Assembly (NCBI GenBank): GCA_018266295.1
Contig: JAFEAQ010000011.1
Span: 1,153,626 to 1,217,625, forward strand
Direction of reading: 5' to 3'
Length of the DNA: 64,000 bases
Origin: Bdellovibrionales bacterium
GTDB taxonomy: Bacteria > Bdellovibrionota > Bdellovibrionia > Bdellovibrionales > Bdellovibrionaceae
Position numbers and translations under genes: made by a program. This document shows positions 44,316 to 53,635 of this stretch, piece by piece. The notes beneath the pieces were generated by a model. That model was not told the DNA's origin and ran no database searches. It was given only the letters and a program-made list of their open reading frames with translations. The stretch's first letter is position 1; each line of letters starts with the position of its first letter.

Positions 44316-45118
44316 TAGTAGCACTTGCAGCTTGGTGCTGTTGTCAGAATGCCAGCGCAACGGAAAGTCTTTGAACCGTTTGAGAATTCAAGATCGTCGA
44401 TCTTGCCATTCTTTTCAGTCAGAACCATTTCCTGGCCGTTTTCAAAATAAGCGCGCTCGCCTTTTTCTTCCTCGTAAACTTCACCGTCTTTTTGCAATGA
44501 AGCGATGAAGGAATCACTTGGATCTTTAGTTTGTTCACTTGGCAAAGGAATCAGTGTTGGCTGACCTTCTTTATCGACTTTGAAATACAACAAGTGTCTC
44601 GAAGCTTGATCACTGTCAGAATAATCGGTCTCGATACGAATACGGCGTTCTTCGCCGCCGGCACGCATGTTCCAAGTCACCCAATCTTCAGAGCGAAGAA
44701 TAGGATCGCCAAGATCGCTCTTTACAGTAGAGAGTAAGCTATCAAAACTTGGATCAAGACGTTCGCCGCTGGCGTTCGAAGGATTCAAACCCACGCAAGC
44801 TGCCATCTGTTTCATGCTTTGACCGAAGAACTCAGAGGCCTTGGCCAAATCAACAGGCTCTGCTTTTTTCTTATCTTGAGTTGGAGCTGCTTCCAGTCCC
44901 ACCTTCGCTTGAAGGTCATCATCAAAGCGCGCATCAGGGCCTGTGTCTTCAGGCATGTCGCCGACTTCAGTGGCTGTGGTCTCTGGCGGAGGTGTTGACT
45001 TGTTGCTGCGGAACCAAACGAAGCCGCTCACGAGGGCTACGAAAATTCCCACGCCGATGCCGACTTGGAAATAATGTTTAAGCCTCAAGCTCTCTTGATC
45101 GGGTACTTGCTGATTCAT
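44315..45118 (-). CDS. Membrane-anchored protein of unknown function
   Basis: 267 residues with one N-terminal membrane segment (about 17-35, YFQVGIGVGIFVALVSGFVW) after a short cytoplasmic part, so most of it is periplasmic. The mature part is acidic with a Pro-rich linker. It ends in two cysteine motifs (KTFRCAGILTTAPSCKCY). I do not recognise the family. It overlaps the PLP-enzyme gene by 41 bases and arsC by one. Confidence 0.7.
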   Translation of the reverse strand: MNQQVPDQESLRLKHYFQVGIGVGIFVALVSGFVWFRSNKSTPPPETTATEVGDMPEDTGPDARFDDDLQAKVGLEAAPTQDKKKAEPVDLAKASEFFGQSMKQMAACVGLNPSNASGERLDPSFDSLLSTVKSDLGDPILRSEDWVTWNMRAGGEERRIRIETDYSDSDQASRHLLYFKVDKEGQPTLIPLPSEQTKDPSDSFIASLQKDGEVYEEEKGERAYFENGQEMVLTEKNGKIDDLEFSNGSKTFRCAGILTTAPSCKCY

Positions 45119-46226
45119 CCATAAGCCTTTTTAGTTCGACCAGGAATTTCATAATGTCCTGTTCGGTATTGTAAATATGAGGACTTATGCGAAGACTGTT
45201 ACAACGGACACTGACGAAAATATTCTTTTCGCGAAGTCTTCCACACAAATCCTTCACACACACTCCACCCGGGGCTCGCGCGCCGATCATGTGGCCTGTG
45301 CGACGGTTCTGAGGCACTACTTCAAATCCTAAAGTTGCCAAACCGTTTACCAAAGTTTCATTCAAAGACGTGATATGAGCAAAGATTTTTTCAGGTGTGA
45401 CGGCATTGAGAACCTTCATAGCCTCAATCGCCATGGGATTTAGAGCAAAATTACTATGCTGACCGCTATCAAAACGGCGCGCGCCTATATGGTACTCGTC
45501 TGTATACTCTGTAAGCTTCGTAAAGTCTTCGCTGCAACGGCGATTCACCCAGTTGTTTTCTAAAGGCTGGCCGTTTAAGTGTCTGTCAGCGACGTACATG
45601 TAAGACACACCGTAAGGACCGAGTTGCCACTTATAACCAACGCTAAAGAGGAAATCAGGATCAAAAGCTTTTACATCAATCGGTGAAACGCCAAAGGACT
45701 GACTGATATCGACAACAAGTGCAGCGCCGACAGATTTGGCTTTCTTACTGATCGCAACCAAATCAAAGTGGCTGCCGTCAGACCAGTCCGTTTGCGGAAC
45801 AGAAACCACCGCGGTGTTTTCATCAATCGCCGCCAAGAACGCCGAAGTCCAATCGTGATTCGGAGGACGAGTTACAAAAGTGCGCGTCTTCCATGGATAC
45901 ACGTTGGAAGGAAACTCCCCTTCCGGCATCAAAACCGTTTTACCGGCAGGCACCGGTAAATTCAGAACTGCGGTTTCCACGCCATAGCTCACAGCGGGAA
46001 TCAAAGCGATATTGTCGGCAGAAGTTTTTAAGAGACTCGCGACAAGGCCACGAAGCTCATCACAACCCGTGAAAAAATCAGAAGTTTGTAAGCGCCACGG
46101 CTGTTCCTTAAAAGAAACGGCTTCCATCCCGGCCTCAGTGATCTTTTTCATCTGAGGAGAAATGAAAGCCGAATTCAAGAAACAAACCGAGTCCGGAATG
46201 TTGAATAGGGCCCTGTACGTCGACAT
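45078..46226 (-). CDS. Class V aminotransferase-like PLP enzyme
   Basis: 382 residues. Fold-type I features are: CFLNSAFISPQMKKITEAGM at the start, IPAVSYGVETAVLNLPV, DWSDGSHFDLVAISKKA, LVVDISQSFGVSPIDV (the Asp that holds the pyridine nitrogen) and the PLP lysine in FSVGYKWQLGPYG. This is the class V aminotransferase/cysteine desulfurase superfamily. The substrate cannot be told; an isopenicillin-N-epimerase-like or kynureninase-like activity is possible. Ten bases behind the 2OG-oxygenase gene. Confidence 0.88.
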   Translation of the reverse strand: MSTYRALFNIPDSVCFLNSAFISPQMKKITEAGMEAVSFKEQPWRLQTSDFFTGCDELRGLVASLLKTSADNIALIPAVSYGVETAVLNLPVPAGKTVLMPEGEFPSNVYPWKTRTFVTRPPNHDWTSAFLAAIDENTAVVSVPQTDWSDGSHFDLVAISKKAKSVGAALVVDISQSFGVSPIDVKAFDPDFLFSVGYKWQLGPYGVSYMYVADRHLNGQPLENNWVNRRCSEDFTKLTEYTDEYHIGARRFDSGQHSNFALNPMAIEAMKVLNAVTPEKIFAHITSLNETLVNGLATLGFEVVPQNRRTGHMIGARAPGGVCVKDLCGRLREKNIFVSVRCNSLRISPHIYNTEQDIMKFLVELKRLMDESASTRSRELEA

Positions 46227-46236
46227 GGGCCCAACA

Positions 46237-47223
46237 CTACTTGATAAGACCGATCTCGCGCAATCTTTGCATGAGGAAATCGCCCCCAGTGATATCTGGG
46301 TACTTAGCGCCTGCGCCGCGGCAAGATGGCAAACAGCTCAGCATCGCATTTGGATTTGGATGCATAAAGAAAGGCATAGAATAACGAGGCTTGTTTTTAG
46401 CCTCTGGGCTATTCACAACCTGGTGAGTCGTTGACGGAATCACGTCATTCGTCAAACGAGCCAGCATATCGCCCGCATCCACGATCAAAGTATCCGGCTC
46501 AGAAACGATGTCGAGCCAAGAACCGTCGCGATCTTTCAATTGCAAGCCAGACGCGGTTGCCGCAGGCAAGATCGTGATGAAGTTAATGTCTTCGTGCGGA
46601 GCTGCACGCAAGCAACGTGGATCTGCATCCGCAGGAATCGGTGGATAGTGCAACAAACGAAGGATCGAGTTCCCTTCGTGAGTCATGCCACGGAAGAAGT
46701 CTTTTGGAACTTCCAAAGGACCCGTCAAAGCTTCAAGCATTGCTTGGCCCGCTTCTTCGAGATCTGCATAGAGTTTTGAAAACACAGGTTTGAATTCTGG
46801 AACTTCTGTCGGCCAGATATTGTCTGGATAGTATTTTTCTTTGAGTGGATGACCGTCAGCCACTTCACGGCCGACGTGCCAGAACTCTTTCAAGTCCATG
46901 ACTTTTGCGTCTTTTGCATGCTCTTGACCGAATGGAGTGTAACCACGTTGACCACCACCCGCTTTAGAAATGTAAGAGCGTTTTGTTTCAACTGGAAGTT
47001 GATAGAATTTTTCGAGAATGCTGTAAGCTTTGTGAAGAAGAGCGGGCTCAACGCCGTGATCTTTCAGGATGATAAAGCCGTAATCAACAAGGCCTTTGTA
47101 AAGCTGCTCAACAAAGTGGGCTTTTTGTTCTGGAGTGCCCTTTGTGTAATGAGAAAGGCTCAGTGTTGGAACCTTACGCAGAGTCGATGAACCGGTTGCT
47201 ACGGTGTTTTCCTGAAAGCTCAT
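46237..47223 (-). CDS. 2-oxoglutarate/Fe(II) dioxygenase, isopenicillin N synthase-like
   Basis: 328 residues. Iron ligands are His and Asp in PHEDINFITIL and His in STTHQVVNSP; the cosubstrate motif is RYSMPFFMHP (RxS). The N-terminal DIOX_N region reads HFVEQLYKGLVDYGFIILKD. The family includes isopenicillin N synthase, ACC oxidase and many hydroxylases. Substrate unknown. It is the first gene of the four-gene operon ending in arsC. AAGG precedes the ATG. Confidence 0.93.
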   Translation of the reverse strand: MSFQENTVATGSSTLRKVPTLSLSHYTKGTPEQKAHFVEQLYKGLVDYGFIILKDHGVEPALLHKAYSILEKFYQLPVETKRSYISKAGGGQRGYTPFGQEHAKDAKVMDLKEFWHVGREVADGHPLKEKYYPDNIWPTEVPEFKPVFSKLYADLEEAGQAMLEALTGPLEVPKDFFRGMTHEGNSILRLLHYPPIPADADPRCLRAAPHEDINFITILPAATASGLQLKDRDGSWLDIVSEPDTLIVDAGDMLARLTNDVIPSTTHQVVNSPEAKNKPRYSMPFFMHPNPNAMLSCLPSCRGAGAKYPDITGGDFLMQRLREIGLIK

Positions 47224-47291
47224 AAATCCCTCCCAAATGAGTCTCTAAAATAAGGGATTGGGACTTATGCGGGCAAGTCTAGAAACCGCAA

Positions 47292-48023
47292 CTAATTATT
47301 CATTGAAAGAATGTTAAAAACGACCACTGTTTCCGCAGAGATAAAGCGGAAATGGACATCCCCATCAAGCAGTCTAAAAGCATGATCGCTTCGATATGGC
47401 GACTCTTCGTTTTCGTAACCCCGATAAAGCACAGGGCGCGGGTCTAATTTGAGGGTATCAACGATGATTTCCCGCAGTTTTTTATCCGGGTGAGCCTTCT
47501 GCCACTGCTCAATAAAGGCCTCGGCTTCGGGTAAAAATTCCACGGTGATTTGCTTTTTCTCAGCCTTATCGAGCCATCCGGTGCGGGCTTCGGGCTTGGC
47601 TTCGACCTCAGGGATATAAGGTTTGATATCGAGGATCGGGGTTCCATCAACCAGGTCCGCCCCCGCAAGGATCAAAGAATCGCCTTCAATTTTCACCAAT
47701 TCCACAAGCGACAAACCGATCGGGTTTGGTCTGTGTGGACTGCGAGTCGCGAAGACTCCTAAACTTTCACCGCCGAGACGTGGCGGATGAACTTTGGCGT
47801 GATAACGAGCGGTTTTGTTTTGGTGGAACATGAAAATGAGCCAAACGTGACTGAAGTTTTCGAGCCCCTCAAGAGCTTGAACCGGCTGCAGATCTGCGCG
47901 GATTTTCAGGCGTGACCAAGCGTGCGGCGACAATCCTGGCTGTCGCGGCGTTCCAAATTTATCTCGATAGGAGGACTCGAGATAACCGATTGGTTTTAGA
48001 TCACTTATTGGCTCGTAGTTCAT
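47292..48023 (-). CDS. trmO: tRNA (adenine-N6)-methyltransferase TrmO (TsaA/YaeB family)
   Basis: 243 residues from the ATG at 48023, which has GGGAG at the right distance. The TsaA beta-barrel core is clear: PIGYLESSYRDKFGTPRQPG, LEGLENFSHVWLIFMFHQN, LGVFATRSPHRPNPIGLSLV and LDIKPYIPEVEA. The C-terminal part is the longer form seen in E. coli TrmO. The enzyme methylates t6A37 to m6t6A in tRNA-Thr with S-adenosylmethionine. Confidence 0.92.
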   Translation of the reverse strand: MNYEPISDLKPIGYLESSYRDKFGTPRQPGLSPHAWSRLKIRADLQPVQALEGLENFSHVWLIFMFHQNKTARYHAKVHPPRLGGESLGVFATRSPHRPNPIGLSLVELVKIEGDSLILAGADLVDGTPILDIKPYIPEVEAKPEARTGWLDKAEKKQITVEFLPEAEAFIEQWQKAHPDKKLREIIVDTLKLDPRPVLYRGYENEESPYRSDHAFRLLDGDVHFRFISAETVVVFNILSMNN

Positions 48024-48137
48024 AGGTGCTCCCTGTTTGCATTGGAAAGTAGACAATGACAAGCACATTTCTGATGACTTGAGTTGGAGCGGTGGTTATT
48101 TACCAGGCACATTTTAACAACACTGAAGGAGGCACAT

Positions 48138-48557
48138 ATGTTGCGCTTTATTCTCTCTGCAGCTTTGGTTTTGGGCATGGGCTCTGCAGCTTTGGCTGGC
48201 GAACTTGATAACGAGTCTGGAGTTACTAACAAAGAACTTCAAGGCACTTTGGTTTTGCGTGTAAACACACAAACTAACGAAGCTACTTTCGTCAAAACGG
48301 ATGCAGCAATGGTTTCGAAAGAAGACGCTCAAGCTTTTGCAGCTCAAGCGACTTTCTCTCCGGTTCCAGCAGCGAACATCAAGTCTGAATTGGACAAAGA
48401 TGGCGGCGCTTCTAGCTGGTACTTCTACTATCCGTCATACGGATACTACAACCCAGGTTGCAACTGGTACGGCAACTACTACAACCCGTACTACAGCTAC
48501 AACTACGGATACTATAATTATTACTACTACGGCTCATACTGGTCGTATTGGAGATAG
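48138..48557 (+). CDS. Small secreted tyrosine-rich protein
   Basis: 139 residues from the ATG at 48138, which has GGAGG five bases upstream. The signal peptide ends in GSAALAG. The middle (about 25-90) is soluble and charged. The last 50 residues are extremely rich in Tyr, with Asn, Gly and Trp (NWYGNYYNPYYSYNYGYYNY and on). Tyr-rich tails occur in adhesive or crosslinking surface proteins and in prion-like segments. Unknown family. It is followed by a strong terminator and then a secreted subtilisin-like protease. Confidence 0.75.
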   Translation: MLRFILSAALVLGMGSAALAGELDNESGVTNKELQGTLVLRVNTQTNEATFVKTDAAMVSKEDAQAFAAQATFSPVPAANIKSELDKDGGASSWYFYYPSYGYYNPGCNWYGNYYNPYYSYNYGYYNYYYYGSYWSYWR

Positions 48558-48570
48558 TTTCCCCATATAA

Positions 48571-48599
48571 AGCTGGTTCTAAGAACCAGCTTTTTTTTT
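48571..48599 (+). terminator. Rho-independent terminator after the Tyr-rich protein gene
   Basis: An inverted repeat AGCTGGTT...AACCAGCT with a five-base loop is followed by nine T residues. It lies 13 bases past the stop. The protease gene behind it needs its own promoter or read-through. Confidence 0.92.
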
Positions 48600-48624
48600 G
48601 CCTTTTTTAGACGGAGGAATCTTT

Positions 48625-50202
48625 ATGCAGAAGTTTCTTTTCACCGCGATCCTAGCTTTCTCTTTTGGTGCTCAAGCTCAGGTTTTCAAAAACATCTCTA
48701 TTCTGCAAAACTCTTTGGGTTTTCAAAAATACTACAACGCGACTACTGCAAAACCTGTGAAGGTTGCGATCTTTGATAAAGGCTTCGAAGGTTACCAAGC
48801 TGAGATTGGTAAATCGCTTCCGGCAAATACAAAATACATCGCGGGTCCTGTCGCAGCTCCGGATGATCAAAAAACTGAACATGGTTTCCGCATGGCTCAG
48901 ATCTTTACGGCGCTTGCGACAAACAACATGCAAAAGCCGGGCGTGATTTCTGAATTCTATCTTTACAACGTTTTCGGTTACTCTAATTTCAAAGCCGCTG
49001 TCGACGATGCGATTAAACGCGGCATCGATGTGATCTCTTACTCTGAAGTTTGGGAGTACGGTGGCAACAACGACGGTCAGGGTTTCATCAACGCTGAAGT
49101 GACTCGTGCAACTGATGCCGGCATCATCTGGGTGAATGCGGCTGGGAACTTTGCTTTAACGACTTACAACTCTGCGATTGAAACTGGCGCTGAAGACTGG
49201 GTGAAACTTCCAGACACGAATAATGCTTTGGCACTTCGTTGTGAACAAAACTCTTCTGGCAAATGTTTGATTAAAGCCGTTCTTTCTTGGAATGACTTTA
49301 AGAACGATACAAATCCAGGAACTGACAAAGACTTGGATCTTGCGATCACAGATGACATGCTCAACATCATTCAAACGAGCGGGCTTAAGCAAAGTGCAGA
49401 TCCAAACGAAAACCGTCCTGGTTATTCTAAGTACGCACGTGAAATTCTGACGGCAGAATTAAAACCAGGCACTTACTATTTCCGCGTAAAAGACCGTAGC
49501 AAAAACTTCGGCAAGAACGATCGCCTTCGTCTGACTGTGGATGGCGAAAACATCACGATGCCTCACCACGTGGTGGATGAGTCGATTTTAAATCCTGGCG
49601 ACAATCCTTCTGCAATCACAGTCGGTGCGTTTGATGCCAATCGCAGTGCTATTTCTTTAAAATTGAACAAGCCAGACATCGTGGCTCCGTCTTCGATGAT
49701 CTTGCAAGATGGCAGCGAATTCCGCGGTAGCTCGAACTCAACAGCGGTTGTGGCAGCAGGCGTTGCTTTGATTCGCTCAATGAATCCAGGTGCAGACCGT
49801 ACGAAGGTTTTGGCAAAAATGTCGAAGGCTTTTAACTGGGATCAAGGCGGCTTGAGTTTAAACTATCTGCGTTTCACTTCAACGACGAACGGTTGTTTCA
49901 ACTCACGTGAGTGGATGGAGGCTCCGGATTATATCAAGCAAGCACTCACAACGGGCGGCTTGTTGGTTCAAACCAACATCCAATATCGCATCATGGTTCC
50001 GTTCGATCCATTCTTACTCGCACCAAATCTGCAACGTCAAATGCAAGACGATATGTTGGTAGCCCTTCCACAAGGCGGCTTCCAAGTCATCCGTCGCGTG
50101 GGCCCGGTTCCGCAAGGTGCGATTGAATTATTCCAGCGTCCCGCAGAAATGGGACTTTGCGAAGTTCCATTGAAGCGCGCTGGCCGAGTTTTCTTGTTGT
50201 AA
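48625..50202 (+). CDS. Secreted subtilisin-like (S8) serine protease
   Basis: 525 residues from the ATG at 48625, which has GGAGG seven bases upstream and a signal peptide ending FGAQA. The catalytic triad can be placed: Asp in VKVAIFDKGFEGY, His in TEHGFRMAQIFTALA (a variant of the usual HGTxVAG) and Ser in SSNSTAVVAAGVALIRS (usually GTSxAxPxxAG). The oxyanion Asn lies in WVNAAGNFALT. A prepro region is nearly absent. C-terminal to the catalytic domain is a stretch of about 110 residues with two cysteines. The active-site surroundings deviate from classical subtilisins, so specificity may be unusual. A bidirectional terminator follows. Confidence 0.87.
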   Translation: MQKFLFTAILAFSFGAQAQVFKNISILQNSLGFQKYYNATTAKPVKVAIFDKGFEGYQAEIGKSLPANTKYIAGPVAAPDDQKTEHGFRMAQIFTALATNNMQKPGVISEFYLYNVFGYSNFKAAVDDAIKRGIDVISYSEVWEYGGNNDGQGFINAEVTRATDAGIIWVNAAGNFALTTYNSAIETGAEDWVKLPDTNNALALRCEQNSSGKCLIKAVLSWNDFKNDTNPGTDKDLDLAITDDMLNIIQTSGLKQSADPNENRPGYSKYAREILTAELKPGTYYFRVKDRSKNFGKNDRLRLTVDGENITMPHHVVDESILNPGDNPSAITVGAFDANRSAISLKLNKPDIVAPSSMILQDGSEFRGSSNSTAVVAAGVALIRSMNPGADRTKVLAKMSKAFNWDQGGLSLNYLRFTSTTNGCFNSREWMEAPDYIKQALTTGGLLVQTNIQYRIMVPFDPFLLAPNLQRQMQDDMLVALPQGGFQVIRRVGPVPQGAIELFQRPAEMGLCEVPLKRAGRVFLL

Positions 50203-50223
50203 AAGAATTTGAAAATTATGAAT

Positions 50224-50257
50224 AAAAAAAGCCCGCATCGAAAAAGCGGGCTTTTTT
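50224..50257. terminator. Bidirectional terminator between protease and RND genes
   Basis: AAAAAAAGCCCGC, a nine-base loop and GCGGGCTTTTTT. The stem with an A-run on one side and a T-run on the other serves both convergent genes. Confidence 0.92.
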
Positions 50258-50290
50258 GTTTGTCAATTCCGAAAAGCGACCTGGTACCTT

Positions 50291-53200
50291 TTAGGCGAGG
50301 TTTTCGTCGCCGACGGCGATGAAGGCTTCTTTGGTTTTTGCGCGGACTTCGTCGCGTTTTCTGAATTTATCCATGATCAAGTAGAAGCATGGAACTACGA
50401 ACAATGTCAGAACTGTCGATACCAAGACACCGCCGATCAAGCAGATCGCCATTGGTTTCATGGTTTCAGAACCTTCGCCTGTGGCGAGAGCCGATGGGAT
50501 TGCGGCAGCAATCGTCGCGGCCGATGTCATAATGATCGGACGGAGACGAACCGGGCAGGCTTCCGCCAAAGCATCGAAGGCTTTTTCAGTTCCTCGGTCA
50601 CGAACCGTATTCGTGAATTCAATAAGCAGAATCGAGTTCTTTTTCACGATACCCATCAAGAGCAATAAACCGATCATCGAATACATATTGATTGACTGCC
50701 CCATCGCCCACAAACCGAAGAAAGCTCCACTAAAGCTAAACGGTAAGGCCATCAAGATCGTCACCGGATCGATGAATGAGTTGAACTGACTCGCCAGAAC
50801 CATGTACGCGACGAAGAGGCCCAAAACCAATGCAAAGATCAAACTTTGGAAAGATTCTTGGAACGACTTCGCGTTACCCCCTTGGGCGATCATGTAACCA
50901 GGTTTCAAAACACGCTTGGCGATCTCTTCCACCTTGGTCATCGCCGCTTGCTGTGAAACACCGGTTTTTAAGTTGGCGCTGACCGTGATCGCACGCTGAC
51001 GATTTGAACGAGAGATCGACTGCAAGCTCTTCTCGGTTTTTTCAGTCGTCACTTGCGTGATCGGGATCAAATTTCCGCGCGCATTACTGATCATCAATGA
51101 TCGCAACTCTTGTTGCGGCGGTAACTGCGAGTCTAATTTCACTTTGATATCATAACGGTGACCACCCTCTGGATACTCCCCGACTTTGACACCACCGATG
51201 AGCGCATTCACAGAGTTACCGATCGCTGCCACACGGATTCCGCGATGAGCTGCTCCGATACGGTCAGGAACGATTTGAATTTCAGGCATACCAAGCAGGT
51301 AATCCGAGTCAACGTCGACCATCAAACCTGACTTCGTCATTTCTTCCATGATCTCGTCCGCTGATTTTGCCAGCTGGTCCCAATCAGAACCAAGAACTGT
51401 GAATTCCACCGGGAAGCCACGGCCTGAAGAGAATCCGCGCATCGACATATCCATCAAGACCGGACGCACATCAGGAATTTTAGCAATCGCCTTACGGGCA
51501 ATCTGCATGAATTCGGCTTGCGAAAGTTCGTGGCCTGCTTCCGCATCGATTCCGCGCTGACCTTTTGGCTTCAACGATACCATCATCATAATTTGATTGG
51601 AGTCCGAAGAGCCACCGGCCCCGAAACCACCGATCACCGCATAGACCTTCTGCACTTCTTGACGAGCCCTAAACCATTTCTCCGCGGTTTCAGCTTGTTG
51701 ATTCGTGTATGCCAACGAAGTTCCCACCGGCAGCATCAAGCGCGCCATGAACATGCTCATGTCCTGCGCTGGTGACATCTCTTTATTCAAGTTACGGAGA
51801 ACTGTGAATGAAGCCGCAACAAACACCAACGAAGCGATGAGAACTTTCTTTGGATGGCGCAAGCAGAACTTCAAAGCACCGGCGTACCAATGAACCGTTT
51901 TATCCATCATTAATTCGAAAGCACGGCCCAAACGAGTTGTTCTATGACCCACGTGAACAAAGCTTGCACAACGCATAGGAGTGATCGTCAAAGACTCAAG
52001 CAATGACAACACCACCGCGATGGAAATCGTCACACCGAATTGCATGAAGAACTTACCGATGATCCCCTTCATGAACGCCACCGGCAAGAAGATCGCCACA
52101 ACCGCGGCCGTTGCTGCCATCGCGGCAAAGGTGATTTCGCGGGCGCCGATAATCGCCGATTCGATTTTCCCTCGCCCTTGTTCATTGTAACGGAAGATAT
52201 TTTCAAGAACCATGATGGCATCATCGACGACGATACCAATCGCGAGAGTCAAACCAAGCAGAGTAAATGTATTCAGCGTATAACCCAAGAAGTAGAGACC
52301 GATGAACGCCCCGAGCAACGACGTTGGAATAGATAAGAGAACGTTGAAAGTCGCCGACCAGCTCCCCAAGAACATCCAACACACAATGGATGTCAAAATC
52401 ACCGCAAGACCCAAGTGCTTCACAAGTTCATGCACCGAATTTTCGATAAACACCGAGGAGTCATAGTTGACTGATAGCTTCATCCCTTCAGGCAACTGCG
52501 TTGCGAGTTCCTGCATGCGGGCTTTCACGCCACGAGCGACGGCCACCGCATTCGTGCCACGTTGTTTTTTAATACCCAATCCGAGGGCCGGTGTGCCATT
52601 AAAGCGAGAGAATCTGCGCACATCATCTAACCCCATGCTGACATCGGCCACTTGTGACAGACGAACCATATTGGTCGGATCCTGCACCGTTTGTCCACCA
52701 CGACTGCTGATCACGATGGATTTAAATTCATCCACAGTTTTGGCTTCACCCATCGTACGCACGTTGAAATATTTTTTATCGTTTTCAAGAAAGCCACCTG
52801 GAAGCTCTGAGTGCTCGTTTTTAATCGCGTCCATGACGTCATTCACAGAAATATTGTAACGAAGCAGATCTTTAGGACGAACACGAACACGCATCACCGG
52901 ATCTGTGTAACCACCGAGAGTCAGCTCCCCCACGCCGTCGACAGTCGTCAGACGATCTTGCAGGTAGTCTTTTGCGTACTTCATCAGGAATTCAGAATCG
53001 CCTTTATCGTAAGTCAAAGCGAGCCACAGAATCGGCTGATCTTCAGGATTGGTCTTAGAAATTGTCGGAGGATCGAGTTCATCCGGCAATTTTCTTTGTG
53101 CAGCAGCCACTTTGGCTTGAACGTCTTGAAGCGCGATATCGATATTGCGATCTAGGTCGAATTCAACCGTTACTGTTGCAGAACCGGATTTGCTGGTTGA

Positions 53201-53443
53201 AGTAATTCTTTGGACACCTTCCACCGTCATCAAGGCACTTTCGACGACGTCGACAACTTGAGTTTCCATGACCTCAGGTGCGGCACCCGCTAACGACAGA
53301 GATACTGTCACGGTTGGAAAGTCGACGTCTGGCAATTGGCTAAGACCCATGCGGCTGAAAGAAATCAGACCGAAGCCGATCAAACCAAACATGAGCATCC
53401 AGGCAAAAACAGGATTACGAATCGATAAATCCGAGAGCTTCAT
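50291..53443 (-). CDS. RND efflux pump inner-membrane protein (AcrB/HAE1 type)
   Basis: 1050 residues from the ATG at 53443, chosen because SDLSIRNPVFAWMLMFGLIG is the usual RND start. Typical features are the first membrane helix, the porter segments (FPTVTVSLSLAGAAPEVMET and SALMTVEGVQRITSTSKSGS), the proton-relay region (LGLTLAIGIVVDDAIMVLEN, with two Asp in helix 4), and the second half with LLLMGIVKKNSILLIEFTN. It is a proton-driven exporter of hydrophobic compounds. No periplasmic adaptor or outer-membrane channel gene lies next to it in the window, so these must be encoded elsewhere. Confidence 0.95.
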   Translation of the reverse strand: MKLSDLSIRNPVFAWMLMFGLIGFGLISFSRMGLSQLPDVDFPTVTVSLSLAGAAPEVMETQVVDVVESALMTVEGVQRITSTSKSGSATVTVEFDLDRNIDIALQDVQAKVAAAQRKLPDELDPPTISKTNPEDQPILWLALTYDKGDSEFLMKYAKDYLQDRLTTVDGVGELTLGGYTDPVMRVRVRPKDLLRYNISVNDVMDAIKNEHSELPGGFLENDKKYFNVRTMGEAKTVDEFKSIVISSRGGQTVQDPTNMVRLSQVADVSMGLDDVRRFSRFNGTPALGLGIKKQRGTNAVAVARGVKARMQELATQLPEGMKLSVNYDSSVFIENSVHELVKHLGLAVILTSIVCWMFLGSWSATFNVLLSIPTSLLGAFIGLYFLGYTLNTFTLLGLTLAIGIVVDDAIMVLENIFRYNEQGRGKIESAIIGAREITFAAMAATAAVVAIFLPVAFMKGIIGKFFMQFGVTISIAVVLSLLESLTITPMRCASFVHVGHRTTRLGRAFELMMDKTVHWYAGALKFCLRHPKKVLIASLVFVAASFTVLRNLNKEMSPAQDMSMFMARLMLPVGTSLAYTNQQAETAEKWFRARQEVQKVYAVIGGFGAGGSSDSNQIMMMVSLKPKGQRGIDAEAGHELSQAEFMQIARKAIAKIPDVRPVLMDMSMRGFSSGRGFPVEFTVLGSDWDQLAKSADEIMEEMTKSGLMVDVDSDYLLGMPEIQIVPDRIGAAHRGIRVAAIGNSVNALIGGVKVGEYPEGGHRYDIKVKLDSQLPPQQELRSLMISNARGNLIPITQVTTEKTEKSLQSISRSNRQRAITVSANLKTGVSQQAAMTKVEEIAKRVLKPGYMIAQGGNAKSFQESFQSLIFALVLGLFVAYMVLASQFNSFIDPVTILMALPFSFSGAFFGLWAMGQSINMYSMIGLLLLMGIVKKNSILLIEFTNTVRDRGTEKAFDALAEACPVRLRPIIMTSAATIAAAIPSALATGEGSETMKPMAICLIGGVLVSTVLTLFVVPCFYLIMDKFRKRDEVRAKTKEAFIAVGDENLA

Positions 53444-53550
53444 ACAATACACCCCAATACGGAAACCACTGAGCTTCCACAATTCGGTTGTACGCCTGAA
53501 CTATGGAAAACGTATGGATAACACTGCGATCGTCCAAGATTTTCTCAGAA

Positions 53551-53578
53551 AAAAAGCGGACTTTGCAGTCCGCTTTTT
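53551..53578. terminator. Bidirectional-looking terminator behind the Crp/Fnr gene
   Basis: A 12-base-pair perfect stem (AAAAAGCGGACT with AGTCCGCTTTTT, TTGC loop). It lies 57 bases past the stop of the Crp/Fnr gene and 107 bases before the RND start, so the pump has its own promoter between them. Confidence 0.9.
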
Positions 53579-53635
53579 AAGGGTGCTGGGTATTTTAATT
53601 TCCAGTCGCAAAACTAGACTTTGGCTGTCTTGCTA

